64,000 nt of DNA from an uncultured Syntrophobacterales bacterium (GTDB taxonomy: Bacteria; Desulfobacterota; Syntrophia; Syntrophales; UBA5619). This document shows, one piece after another, positions 9,029-16,630 of this stretch (position 1 is the first letter of the stretch; each line of letters starts with the position of its first letter). Position numbers and translations under genes: made by a program. The stretch lies in contig CAIYSL010000015.1 of NCBI GenBank assembly GCA_903928915.1, positions 16,620 to 80,619 on the forward strand, given 5' to 3'. Under the pieces are notes generated by a model, which saw nothing but the letters and a program-made list of their open reading frames with translations, searched no databases and had not been told where the DNA came from.

Positions 9029-9532
9029 ATGACACCACAGTTGAAAGAGCGGGCGATCGCCGTGATCGTCAACAACCGGCCCGACGTCCTGGCGCGGATC
9101 GCCGGCACCTTCAGCGCCCGCGGGTTCAACATCGAAAGCATCTCGGCGAACGTCACCCGGAACCCGGCGGTGACGAAGATCATCATCACCACCCTGACCA
9201 CGCCCGAGACGATCACCCGGGTGATGAAGCAGCTCGACCGGCTGGTCGACGTCCTGGAAGTCCGGCGGCTCCGCCGGCCCGAGGCGGTGCGCCGGGAGAT
9301 GATCCTGGCCCGCGTCCCCGCGCCCGGCGGCGAGCTTCCGCCGCCCCTTAGGGACCTCATCGAGACCCACGGCGGTACGGTGGCCCATCGGGAATCCGGC
9401 TCGGCCGTCGTGGAATTCACCGGCGATACCGACGAGATCGAAGCGGTCCTGGCCTGTCTGGATGCCCTGGGGATCGAGGAGCTGGCGCGCACCGGCGCCA
9501 TCGCCGTGGCGCGGAAACGGCCCGAGCATTGA
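9029..9532 (+). CDS. ilvN: acetolactate synthase small (regulatory) subunit
   Basis: A 167-residue regulatory subunit: an N-terminal ACT domain (AVIVNNRPDVLARIAGTFSARGFNIES, the site of valine feedback binding) and the C-terminal small-subunit domain. ATG at 9029 is preceded by GAAAGGAG at 9015-9022, overlapping the ilvB stop; the frame is open far upstream as a GC-rich shadow of ilvB, which is not part of this gene. The longer ACT-plus-C-domain form (the ilvH type) is what anaerobes usually carry. Confidence 0.95.
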   Translation: MTPQLKERAIAVIVNNRPDVLARIAGTFSARGFNIESISANVTRNPAVTKIIITTLTTPETITRVMKQLDRLVDVLEVRRLRRPEAVRREMILARVPAPGGELPPPLRDLIETHGGTVAHRESGSAVVEFTGDTDEIEAVLACLDALGIEELARTGAIAVARKRPEH

Positions 9533-9617
9533 CGAATCGCTTTGCAGGATGGTATTCATTCCCTGCCGGGCCCGGGGATGCGGGCCTGAACGGCGCCATC
9601 ACGTGCGGGGAGGCAGC

Positions 9618-10874
9618 ATGGTCACGTTTCGTTCTGGGTTGCGTTTCGCCGCAGGGCTGGGGCTTCTTGCCCTTGCCGCCTGCGGCCCCGTCGGGAAACA
9701 GCTGCTGGGCGACCCCCAGAACCCCTACCCGCTTTCTGCCCCGCCGAAGGTCGGCGCAATCGTCCACCTGCCCACCGGCATCCCGGTGACCGAGGCGCAG
9801 ATGCTCGCCGTCGCCGGCGACGCACGCGTTGTCTATCTCGGCGAGACCCACGACAACCCGGCCTCGCACCGCCTTCAGCTGCGGGTCCTGGAAGCCCTCA
9901 GCCGGCGCCACCCGGGCCGCCAGGCACTCGGCATGGAGATGTTTCCCCGCGACCGGCAGCCGGCGCTCGACCGCTGGGTCGCCGGAGAACTGGACGAGAA
10001 GGCCTTTCTGCGGGAGTCGCGCTGGCAGGAAAGCTGGGGCATGGACTTCGATTACTACCGCGACCTGCTGCACTTCTGCCGCGACCACCGCATCCCCGTC
10101 ATCGCGCTGAACGCGGAGAAGGACCTGGTGGCGGCCGTACGCGGGCAGGCCCCGCAGGAACTGGACGCCGCCCGACAGGCCCGCCTGCCCGAGCTCGACC
10201 TCACCGACCCCTACCACCGCGCCATGGCAGCGGCCATCCTCGGGGACAACCGCCACCACGGGGAGATGCAGGTCGACCGGTTCATCCGCGTCCAAGCCCT
10301 CTGGGACGAAACCATGGCGGATTCGGCGTTCCGCTACCTCACAAGCCCGGCCGGCAAGGACCGCCATCTGCTGGTGGTGGCGGGCGGCAACCACGTGCAG
10401 TACGGGTTCGGCATCCCGCGCCGCCTCTTCCGGCGCCTGCCCGCCTCCTTTGTCCTGATCGGCGGCAGGGAGATCGAACTTTCGGAAGAGAAGAAGAAAC
10501 GGCTGATGGATGTGGAAATTCCGGCGTATCCGATGGCGCCCTACGATTTTCTCGTCTACCTGGCCTACGAAGACCTGCCGCCCCGGGGCGTCACCCTCGG
10601 CGTGATGCTGGAACGGCCGGCTGCCGGCCGCGGGCTGACCGTCGCGACCGTGTCTCCGGGGTCGAATGCCGAGGCCGCCGGCCTGCGGCCGGGGGACCTG
10701 CTGCTTGCCTTCGACGGCCAGCCCCTGGCAGACCCCTTCGACCTGATCTATGCCCTGAAACAGAAGGAGCCCGGCTCAACCGGGTTCCTGGAGGGCGAGC
10801 GCCGGGGGCACCCCCTGACCGTGAACGTTCTCTTCCGGCAACCCGCAGACGGCCATCCGCCGCTGAAGCGGTAG
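9618..10874 (+). CDS. ChaN-family lipoprotein with C-terminal PDZ domain
   Basis: A 418-residue predicted lipoprotein: hydrophobic signal ending LALAAC with the lipid cysteine at residue 22. Residues about 55-290 match the ChaN/DUF399 fold (LGETHDN near the start, ALGMEMFPRD, and AGGNHVQYGFGIP), a haem-binding or TIKI-like family of the outer membrane and periplasm. Residues about 325-405 form a PDZ domain (ATVSPGSNAEAAGLRPGDLLLAFDG). ATG at 9618 follows GGGGAGGCAGC. The fusion of ChaN with PDZ is common in Deltaproteobacteria; the role (haem or iron handling, or proteolysis) is not proven. Confidence 0.82.
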   Translation: MVTFRSGLRFAAGLGLLALAACGPVGKQLLGDPQNPYPLSAPPKVGAIVHLPTGIPVTEAQMLAVAGDARVVYLGETHDNPASHRLQLRVLEALSRRHPGRQALGMEMFPRDRQPALDRWVAGELDEKAFLRESRWQESWGMDFDYYRDLLHFCRDHRIPVIALNAEKDLVAAVRGQAPQELDAARQARLPELDLTDPYHRAMAAAILGDNRHHGEMQVDRFIRVQALWDETMADSAFRYLTSPAGKDRHLLVVAGGNHVQYGFGIPRRLFRRLPASFVLIGGREIELSEEKKKRLMDVEIPAYPMAPYDFLVYLAYEDLPPRGVTLGVMLERPAAGRGLTVATVSPGSNAEAAGLRPGDLLLAFDGQPLADPFDLIYALKQKEPGSTGFLEGERRGHPLTVNVLFRQPADGHPPLKR

Positions 10875-11011
10875 CGGAGGGCCCGCACCGGGATCGCGCC
10901 GCGCGGCACCTGCCGCATCAGTGCCCCCGGCACCCGGGGCACACCTGCACGCAGAAATGACAATCGGCAGGACGGTACTCGTGCGTGGTACGGCCTTGAG
11001 GCAAGGCACGG

Positions 11012-11389
11012 TCAGGGTGTAATGACGCCGGCGGCGTTTATGGTGTAGGTGACGGCCGCGGCACCCGCATTGGTGTTTTCAGCCGTCAGCGTGAGCGCGC
11101 TCTGTGTGCCGGCCATGATCGCGAGCACTACCCCCTTAGTAGCCTGATAGCCGCTGGCGGCCAGAACCGCTGCGTCGAACGTGGCATTCGGGTTGTCGGT
11201 AAAATAGGCCTGCGCCGCCGTGTAGGCGTTTTTCAGGTCCGATTTGGACACGGCGTTGAACCCCTTCGCTTTGTAGACGGTGAACTGCGGAATGGCGATC
11301 GCCGCCAGGATACCGATGATCGCGATGACGATCATGAGCTCGATCAGCGTGAAGCCACTCTGCCGTTTCCCGGAGAATAGGTGAATCAT
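11012..11389 (-). CDS. pilA: type IV pilin major subunit, Geobacter/Syntrophus PilA type
   Basis: Prepilin of 125 residues. A 12-residue basic leader ends in glycine and is followed by [19 protein letters not shown], so PilD should cleave G/F and methylate the phenylalanine; Glu5 is present. The mature chain (113 residues) has aromatic residues at positions 1, 24, 27, 32, 44, 50, 51 and 59, closely matching the pattern of the conductive Geobacter pilin over its first 60 residues, then continues as a longer beta-type tail ending GVITP. ATG at 11389 sits nine bases after AAAGG; the GTG at 11398 has no spacing. It is a lone gene without other pil genes here, behind a sigma-54 promoter. Confidence 0.93.
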   Translation of the reverse strand: MIHLFSGKRQSGFTLIELMIVIAIIGILAAIAIPQFTVYKAKGFNAVSKSDLKNAYTAAQAYFTDNPNATFDAAVLAASGYQATKGVVLAIMAGTQSALTLTAENTNAGAAAVTYTINAAGVITP

Positions 11390-11512
11390 CGCGCGCACCC
11401 TTTATATTCCTGTGTGATCCTCTCTCCTCGAACGCCCTGTCCGGTTCGCCGGTTGGATTCCCCGATTACCGCCGCTTCTCAATCGGGCGTTCCTATCGCT
11501 GTTTGATCATTC

Positions 11513-11528
11513 AGCAAGGCTCATGCCA
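11513..11528 (-). promoter_or_regulatory. sigma-54 (-24/-12) promoter of pilA
   Basis: Reading the minus strand, TGGCATGAGCCTTGCT matches the RpoN consensus TGGCAYR-N4-TTGCW at every defined position. The predicted transcript start near 11502 would give a pilA leader of roughly 110 bases. The surrounding 11500-11600 stretch is distinctly AT-richer than the genes around it, as expected for an enhancer-activated promoter. PilA genes in this lineage are commonly RpoN/PilR controlled. Confidence 0.72.
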
Positions 11529-11850
11529 TTTTCTGCCTAAACTTCCGTAACGGATATTCCATTTTATTTTTAGCTGGTTACAGTCAATTAGCCATGAAGC
11601 GTCGCTTCGGCACCCCCTCTCGGGAGCCCACATCCCCCCGCGCCGTCCGTCATATTCACTGATGTTGCCTTGATTTATTCCGTACCCGTCTGTGCGGGAT
11701 CACCGGATTCCCGAATGCCGTCACCCTGGCGAACGCCCAGGTCCAGCGCGCGGGCAGCCGCCGCAACTGCCGGGATGCCGGGCGTTCACCCTTCTCCCCT
11801 CCGGGGGGAAGATTGACCAGTGCCGGAATGGCGGTGCTGCGGGAGAGCCC
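11529..11850. other. intergenic region upstream of pilA, no gene recognised
   Basis: About 320 bases between the pilA promoter and the end of the methyltransferase gene. The first half is AT-rich and may hold the upstream activator sites for the sigma-54 promoter; the second half returns to high GC. Open frames crossing it run antisense into the neighbouring methyltransferase and have no recognisable protein features. Confidence 0.5.
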
Positions 11851-12840
11851 CTACCGCGGCCGGAAGGCCTCCACCAGACCGTCCATCCGCTCATCCGGGT
11901 GGATCAGCCGCACCCCGCTGAACCCCGCCTCGGTCAGCGCAGCGGCGATCTCGGCCTCGGTGTAGGAGTTGCCGCCCTCAGTGCCGACCAGCATGTTCAC
12001 GGCGAACAGGGCCCCGGCGCGGGGTTCTGTGCGGTCGGCGCTGAGGACGTGGTCGCGCACCACCACCCGCCCCCCCGGGTCGAGGCAGGCAAAGACCTTG
12101 CGGAACAGGGCGGCGTTCTGGTCCGGCGAGTTCTGGTGGATGATCGCCGAGACAAAGGCGAGGTCGTGCCCGGCGGGGAGCGGGTCCTGCGCGAAATCCC
12201 CCGCCGCGAAGGTCACCCGCTCCTGCATCCCCGCCTCAGCCGCCCGCTGGCGTGCCATCGCGAGCACCTCCGGCCGGTCGAAGATCGTCGCCCGCATCGC
12301 CGGTGACGCCGCGAGAAAGGCCAGCGTGTAGACCCCCGAACCGCCCCCCACGTCGATCAGCCGCCGGCTGCCCGCCGGGTCGACGAGCTTCACGATGCGC
12401 CCGGCGAGCGGTTTCGCGATGGCGTGCATCGCGCCGATGAAGGCGGCAGTCCATCCGCCCGGCCTGCGCGGCGCCGCGACCTTGGCCGTCAAGGCGCCCC
12501 ACCGCTCCCACAGATCGACGTTGTGCAGGATGATCGGCAGGAGCGAATCCGGGCGGTCGGCGGCAAGAAAGCGGGCGGCCGAGGGCTCGGCCTGGTAGGA
12601 ACCGCCCTTCTTGACCATCAGCCCCATCGCCGCGAGGGCGTCGAGCAGGATGGTGAGGCCGCGCAACTCGGCGCCGAGCGCGGCGGCGATCGCCTCTCCG
12701 GTGAGCGGCGCGGCCGCGGTGAGGGTGAACAGGTCGAGCTCGGCGGCGGTGAGCAGGACGCGGCTTTCCATAAACCCCCGGCTCAGGCCGGTGATCTTCT
12801 CCTGGCTCCAGTCTGGTCGATCGTCGTTCGGTACGGACAT
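11851..12840 (-). CDS. SAM-dependent O-methyltransferase family 2 (small-molecule)
   Basis: A 329-residue protein with the two-part architecture of plant-type/acetylserotonin O-methyltransferases: an N-terminal winged-helix dimerisation domain (about 20-100) and a C-terminal Rossmann SAM domain with the glycine loop LIDVGGGSGVYTL and acidic FDRPEV. The usual catalytic histidine is visible as IIHQNSPDQN, where most relatives have VLHDW. ATG is preceded by GGAGAGGAGAGGAATC. It stands alone between pilA and a plus-strand gene, so neighbours do not reveal its substrate. C-20-type or methoxylated cofactor synthesis is possible but unsupported. Confidence 0.8.
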   Translation of the reverse strand: MSVPNDDRPDWSQEKITGLSRGFMESRVLLTAAELDLFTLTAAAPLTGEAIAAALGAELRGLTILLDALAAMGLMVKKGGSYQAEPSAARFLAADRPDSLLPIILHNVDLWERWGALTAKVAAPRRPGGWTAAFIGAMHAIAKPLAGRIVKLVDPAGSRRLIDVGGGSGVYTLAFLAASPAMRATIFDRPEVLAMARQRAAEAGMQERVTFAAGDFAQDPLPAGHDLAFVSAIIHQNSPDQNAALFRKVFACLDPGGRVVVRDHVLSADRTEPRAGALFAVNMLVGTEGGNSYTEAEIAAALTEAGFSGVRLIHPDERMDGLVEAFRPR

Positions 12841-13049
12841 GATTCCTCTCCTCTCCGGTCGGTGCAGGCCGGCGCTGCGCCCCTCCGCAGGGCGTCCGTT
12901 CTCCGGCGGTGCGGTATGACCCTGTTCTTCTATAATCTCCGCTGCGGGCGGGTGTCAACGATTTCCCCGCGCCCGAGCGCACGCGCCCGGACGGCAGCGA
13001 CCGGGGATGACGACGCGGCAATCGCCCGGCCCATCCGCAAACGACCGGG

Positions 13050-13078
13050 TTGACAGGAGGCGAACATTGCCATACAGT
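13050..13078 (+). promoter_or_regulatory. sigma-70-like promoter for the tfoX-N/OsmC genes
   Basis: TTGACA (13050-13055), 17-base spacer, TACAGT (13073-13078), about 70 bases before the TfoX-N start. Probably also transcribes the selenoprotein gene that follows. Confidence 0.5.
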
Positions 13079-13147
13079 CGTGCCATCCTCCTTTCCGGTA
13101 CGCGGAACGTATCGGGACACAGGACCGTTGAACGAGGGAGAAAACCG

Positions 13148-13480
13148 ATGGCCTACAGTAAGAAGCTCGACGGACGGATCGGCGAGATCGTCTCCCGATG
13201 GGAGAATATCGTCCCCAAGGAGATGTTCGGCGGGGTGTGTTATCTCCTGAACGGGAACATCGTCTGCGGCATCTACAAGGATTACCTGATCCTGCGGTTG
13301 GGAGAGGAGGAGGCAGCGCTGGCATTGCAGAATCCTCGGGTCAGGGAGTTCGATATCACCGGTCGGCCGATGAAGGGATGGGTCATGGTGGAACAGCAGG
13401 CCTGTGCGGGGAAAAAACTGGCAGAGTGGCTGAACAAGGCCAGACTCTTCGTTGCACACCTCCCTGCAAAAGACCGCTAA
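13148..13480 (+). CDS. TfoX N-terminal domain protein
   Basis: A 110-residue stand-alone TfoX_N domain: KEMFGGVCYLLNGNIVCGIYKDYLILRLG and the GRPMKGWVMV segment are characteristic. In gamma-proteobacteria TfoX/Sxy controls competence, but single N-domain copies are widespread in other bacteria and their role is unknown. ATG at 13148 is preceded by GAGGGAGAAA. It lies 68 bases upstream of the OsmC-like selenoprotein; whether the two cooperate is unknown. Confidence 0.85.
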   Translation: MAYSKKLDGRIGEIVSRWENIVPKEMFGGVCYLLNGNIVCGIYKDYLILRLGEEEAALALQNPRVREFDITGRPMKGWVMVEQQACAGKKLAEWLNKARLFVAHLPAKDR

Positions 13481-13548
13481 CCCACTGAATCGCGAACCGG
13501 GACGCGCAAACCGCTTCCCGGTTCGCCACCGAACACAGGAGGCGCAGC

Positions 13549-14022
13549 ATGGGAGAGATCGTCCACACGTCAAGGATCAGGATCGTCCGGGAGCAGGGGC
13601 CCACCCGGCGGGCCACGATCGAAGGGTTCAACCAGCCCGTCTATTACGGTGTCCACGGGGGGATCAAGAAATTCTACCGGATCGAACCGGAGACGGAGCA
13701 TGCGGCCACGCTCGACCACATCGTGGCCGCCACCGCGGGCTGAATGATGGGGACACTGGCCGCGGTGCTGGCCGGCAAGAAGATCCCGACCCCGGAGGAG
13801 CGTTACTGGGCCGATGTCCGGGGCGACATTGAAAACGTCGACGGCGTCCTGAAGATCACCCGGATCGGCGTGACGTACCATCTGCGGATCCCCGGCGACA
13901 AGACCGCCGAGGCCAAGGAGGCCTTTTCGACCTACCTCACCCGCTGCCCCGCCGCGCAGAGCGTGATCGGCTGCATCGGGATCGAAGACCGTCTCGAGAT
14001 CGAAGCGCTGCCGGCGGGCTGA
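13549..14022 (+). CDS. OsmC-like selenoprotein, in-frame TGA (Sec65)
   Basis: Two consecutive open frames (64 and 92 residues) share one reading frame and are separated only by TGA at 13741-13743. Together they make a full 157-residue OsmC/Ohr-fold protein. The TGA falls exactly where OsmC proteins carry the first peroxidatic cysteine (AATAG-x-MMGTLA), and the second conserved cysteine is present as Cys133 in TRCPAAQSV. The downstream half has no ribosome site of its own. A hairpin at 13756-13775 with a GGU-containing apical loop follows the TGA, as needed for bacterial Sec insertion. The predicted role is thiol-dependent reduction of organic hydroperoxides. If Sec is not inserted, the gene would be a disrupted osmC. 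Confidence 0.85.
13756..13775 (+). promoter_or_regulatory. bacterial SECIS-like hairpin
   Basis: Six base pairs (13756-13761 with 13770-13775, one G-U) close an eight-base loop 13762-13769 that begins with G and contains GGU at 13764-13766. The loop starts 18 bases after the TGA, within the distance reported for SelB-binding SECIS elements. Confidence 0.6.
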
Positions 14023-14058
14023 AGGGGATGGTACGCCGGGACGGCATGAGGAGCTGAG

Positions 14059-14352
14059 ATGCAGGAAATTCTGGTACTGGCCGCGGTCGCCCTGGCGCTC
14101 TTCGCCCTGCCCCGGATGATGGGCAAAGGCCCCGCCCCCGAACCGGTGCGGGTGGTGCGCCGCCGTCCGGCTCTGACCGGGCGGATGCGCCTGGCCATCC
14201 TGGTCACGCTCTTCTGGGTGCTGGGCGCCGCCGCCCTCCTGGAGCCCTGGCGGAGCGATGTGCAGGCCTATCTCGCCGTCGGCCTGACCCCCCCGGCCGT
14301 CCTGTGGGGCGCCTTCTGGGTTTGGCTCGGCTACCGGAAGTACCGGCGCTGA
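14059..14352 (+). CDS. small membrane protein of unknown function
   Basis: A 97-residue protein with an N-terminal hydrophobic helix (about 3-20), a short basic linker rich in arginine and proline, and two further membrane segments (about 43-62 and 72-90), ending in a basic tail. ATG at 14059 is preceded by GAGGAGCTGAG. I do not recognise a family. It follows the selenoprotein gene by 36 bases and may be in the same transcript. Probably a real gene given the ribosome site and coherent topology. Confidence 0.6.
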   Translation: MQEILVLAAVALALFALPRMMGKGPAPEPVRVVRRRPALTGRMRLAILVTLFWVLGAAALLEPWRSDVQAYLAVGLTPPAVLWGAFWVWLGYRKYRR

Positions 14353-14508
14353 CCCCTCCGCCCCGCAGCGTGCGATCGCCCCGGGTCGCATCCTGCCGAT
14401 CCTCCCTGTGGCCGCCGGCCCGTCTCGGCAAGGATCCCCCGCTCCCCCTGCGGCGCCGATGCGCGGGGCGGGTTTTCTTCGCACCGGAGAGGACCTGAAC
14501 TTTCGTTT

Positions 14509-15747
14509 CTACTCCGCGGTGCCGGAACTGCCCCCGGGAAACAGCGTCCCCGCCTCGTAGCGTTGCCAGGCGGCCAGGAGCGACAACGCCAGCAGGGCGC
14601 TCCGCTGCGTCAGACTCTCCCGGAGGAGATACTCCCGGTCGCTGTGGCCGTGCCCGCCGATCGGACCGAGGCTGTCCACCACGGGAACGCCCGCTGCCGC
14701 GATGAAGTTCGCGTCCGAGGCGCCGGAGCGGAACTGTTCGACGATGGAGATCCCCAGCCGCGCCGCTTCCCGGCTGATCACCGCGTAAAGGGCCCTGTTT
14801 TGCTTGGTGGCCGCCATGACCGGCACTTCCGTGACCGCCTCGACTTGAAGCTCCATTCCTTCGCGCCCCCGCCGCACCAGCAGCTCCTCCAGCCGGGCGC
14901 GGAAGAAGGCAAATCCCTCCGCATTGGCTGAACGCACGTCGATCGTCGCCCAGGCCTCCGCCGCCACGCTGTTGGGGGTGATGCCGCCGGCCATCTGCCC
15001 CACATTGACCGAGACAGCCGGAAAGGCGCCGTTCAAACCTTCCAGCTCGACGATCACCCGCGCCAGGTCGAGGATGGCGCTCTTCTTCCCTTCCACGACC
15101 ATCGCGGCGTGGCCTCCCTGGCCCCGGCTGAAGATCTTCATGCCCAGCCTCCCCTTCCGGCCGGTCGTTACCTCTCCGCGCGTGCCCGTCGGTTCGAGGA
15201 CAAAGGCCATGGCGCTCCGCTTCGCCTCCTCGGCGTACAGCCCCCGGGAGACCGGCGAGCCTATTTCCTCCTCGGAATTGAGCAGCCAGGTGACCGGGAG
15301 ACCGCTGAGGAGCCCCAGGCGGTCGAGGGCCCTCAGCGCGAAGACGCCCGCCACGATCCCCCCCTTCATGTCCACGACGCCCGGGCCGTAAAAATTGCGC
15401 TCATCCTCCTGCCAGCCGCTAAAGGGCGAGTCAGCGGGAAATATCGTGTCCATGTGGCCCGCCAGCAGGATCCGCGGCGCCCGCTCGGCGGGCCGCACGG
15501 CGGCGATCAGCATGTCCCCGTAGCGCTCCTGGGGCAGGATCCGCCGCTCCAGCGGAAGCCCGGCGAGCAGGGCATACACCTCCCGGCAGAGGGCATCGAC
15601 GCCCGGCTTGTGGCCGGTGCCGCTCGGGATCAGCACCAGGCGCCGGAGCGCCTCGCGCATCGCCTCCTGCTGTCCGGCCAGATAGGCCGTCAGGGCTGCC
15701 GGAAGCGTGTCCGGGGGAGCTCCCCCCTGCGGGTTGCGGGATGACAT
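14509..15747 (-). CDS. M20-family metallopeptidase (glutamate carboxypeptidase/ArgE-DapE type)
   Basis: A 412-residue M20 peptidase. Zinc-ligand motifs are visible: LLAGHMDTIFP (first His and Asp), GPGVVDMKGG (bridging Asp), the catalytic Glu in LNSEEEIGS, and the late ligand IGGHGHSDREYL. The central lid domain has the GQGGHAAM segment. This arrangement is that of carboxypeptidase G2-like enzymes that remove a C-terminal amino acid, or deacylate an N-acyl amino acid. Ends facing a plus-strand gene; starts 12 bases after the M50 peptidase ends, so the two form a minus-strand operon. Confidence 0.88.
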   Translation of the reverse strand: MSSRNPQGGAPPDTLPAALTAYLAGQQEAMREALRRLVLIPSGTGHKPGVDALCREVYALLAGLPLERRILPQERYGDMLIAAVRPAERAPRILLAGHMDTIFPADSPFSGWQEDERNFYGPGVVDMKGGIVAGVFALRALDRLGLLSGLPVTWLLNSEEEIGSPVSRGLYAEEAKRSAMAFVLEPTGTRGEVTTGRKGRLGMKIFSRGQGGHAAMVVEGKKSAILDLARVIVELEGLNGAFPAVSVNVGQMAGGITPNSVAAEAWATIDVRSANAEGFAFFRARLEELLVRRGREGMELQVEAVTEVPVMAATKQNRALYAVISREAARLGISIVEQFRSGASDANFIAAAGVPVVDSLGPIGGHGHSDREYLLRESLTQRSALLALSLLAAWQRYEAGTLFPGGSSGTAE

Positions 15748-15759
15748 CTCTGGTACCTC

Positions 15760-16383
15760 TCAAGGGATGAGCAGCGCGATCAGGGCGAGGATGATCCAGC
15801 GGAAGAATCCGATCACCGGGTCGAGCGCCCCCAGGTACAGAAGCCCGATGATGATGAACAGTCCGTACGGTTCGAGGCGGGCCAGGGTATACTGGAGCCG
15901 CTCCGACAGGAACCCCATCAGGATCTTCGACCCGTCCAGGGGAGGGATCGGGATCAGGTTGAACGAGGCGAGCATGATGTTGATCTGCGCCAGGAAATAC
16001 AGCATCTGGCCGATCGTGCCCCGAGGCGACGGGGAGAGGATCCGGAGCGTCAGGATGGCAAGAAAGGCGAAGATCAGGTTGGCGATGATCCCGGCGGCGG
16101 AGACCAGGATCATCCCGCCGCGGGAATTGCCGAGGCGGGTGAAGTCGACCGGAACGGGCTTGGCCCAGCCGAACCCGAAGATGAACAGCATCGCCGTCCC
16201 GATCGGGTCGAGATGCTTCAGCGGGTTGAGGGTGAGCCGGCCCAGGTATTTTGCCGTGGGGTCTCCCAGACGATAGGCGACCCAGCCGTGGGCCAGTTCA
16301 TGGACGATGATCGAATACAGCAGCGGGATCGCCAGCAACAGAAAAGCGACCGGGTCGTTGATCAGCAGGTTGAGCAGGCCCAT
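15760..16383 (-). CDS. site-2 protease family (M50) membrane metalloprotease
   Basis: A 207-residue polytopic protein with the zinc site HELAHG in its first membrane region and the second ligand in NLIPIPPLDGSKIL, the compact FtsH-independent M50 form found in many bacteria and archaea (no PDZ domain). ATG at 16383 is preceded by GAGGTGA; the longer frame to 16473 would add an arginine-rich leader without family support. Substrates are unknown; intramembrane cleavage of a regulator is the usual role. Confidence 0.9.
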   Translation of the reverse strand: MGLLNLLINDPVAFLLLAIPLLYSIIVHELAHGWVAYRLGDPTAKYLGRLTLNPLKHLDPIGTAMLFIFGFGWAKPVPVDFTRLGNSRGGMILVSAAGIIANLIFAFLAILTLRILSPSPRGTIGQMLYFLAQINIMLASFNLIPIPPLDGSKILMGFLSERLQYTLARLEPYGLFIIIGLLYLGALDPVIGFFRWIILALIALLIP

Positions 16384-16538
16384 CGGTTCACCTCGGGGAT
16401 ACGGGGGCGCGCGCCGCCGCCGAAGCGCTGCGCGTCGCCCGCAGGGTACCACAAAACCCCGGGCAAGCGACACCCCTTTTTTCGGCCGCGGCCGCCCCGC
16501 CGTGCCGACGCTTCGGAATTCCCTGCTTCAGAATTCCA

Positions 16539-16567
16539 TTGACTCGCAGCGGCCTTTTCGTCATAGT
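16539..16567 (+). promoter_or_regulatory. sigma-70-like promoter of the thyX-like gene
   Basis: TTGACT (16539-16544), 17-base spacer, CATAGT (16562-16567), about 60 bases before the ATG at 16631. Confidence 0.4.
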
Positions 16568-16630
16568 GGCACCGCCGAAGCAGGGTCGCGGCGTTCGCAC
16601 CAATCACAATCCGGAGAGGGGGCGCACAGG

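Noticed and set aside
13741..13743. TGA as an ordinary stop making a truncated osmC pseudogene
   Set aside because: The stop lies exactly at the catalytic Cys position, the frame is intact on both sides and a SECIS-like hairpin follows, so selenocysteine is the better explanation.
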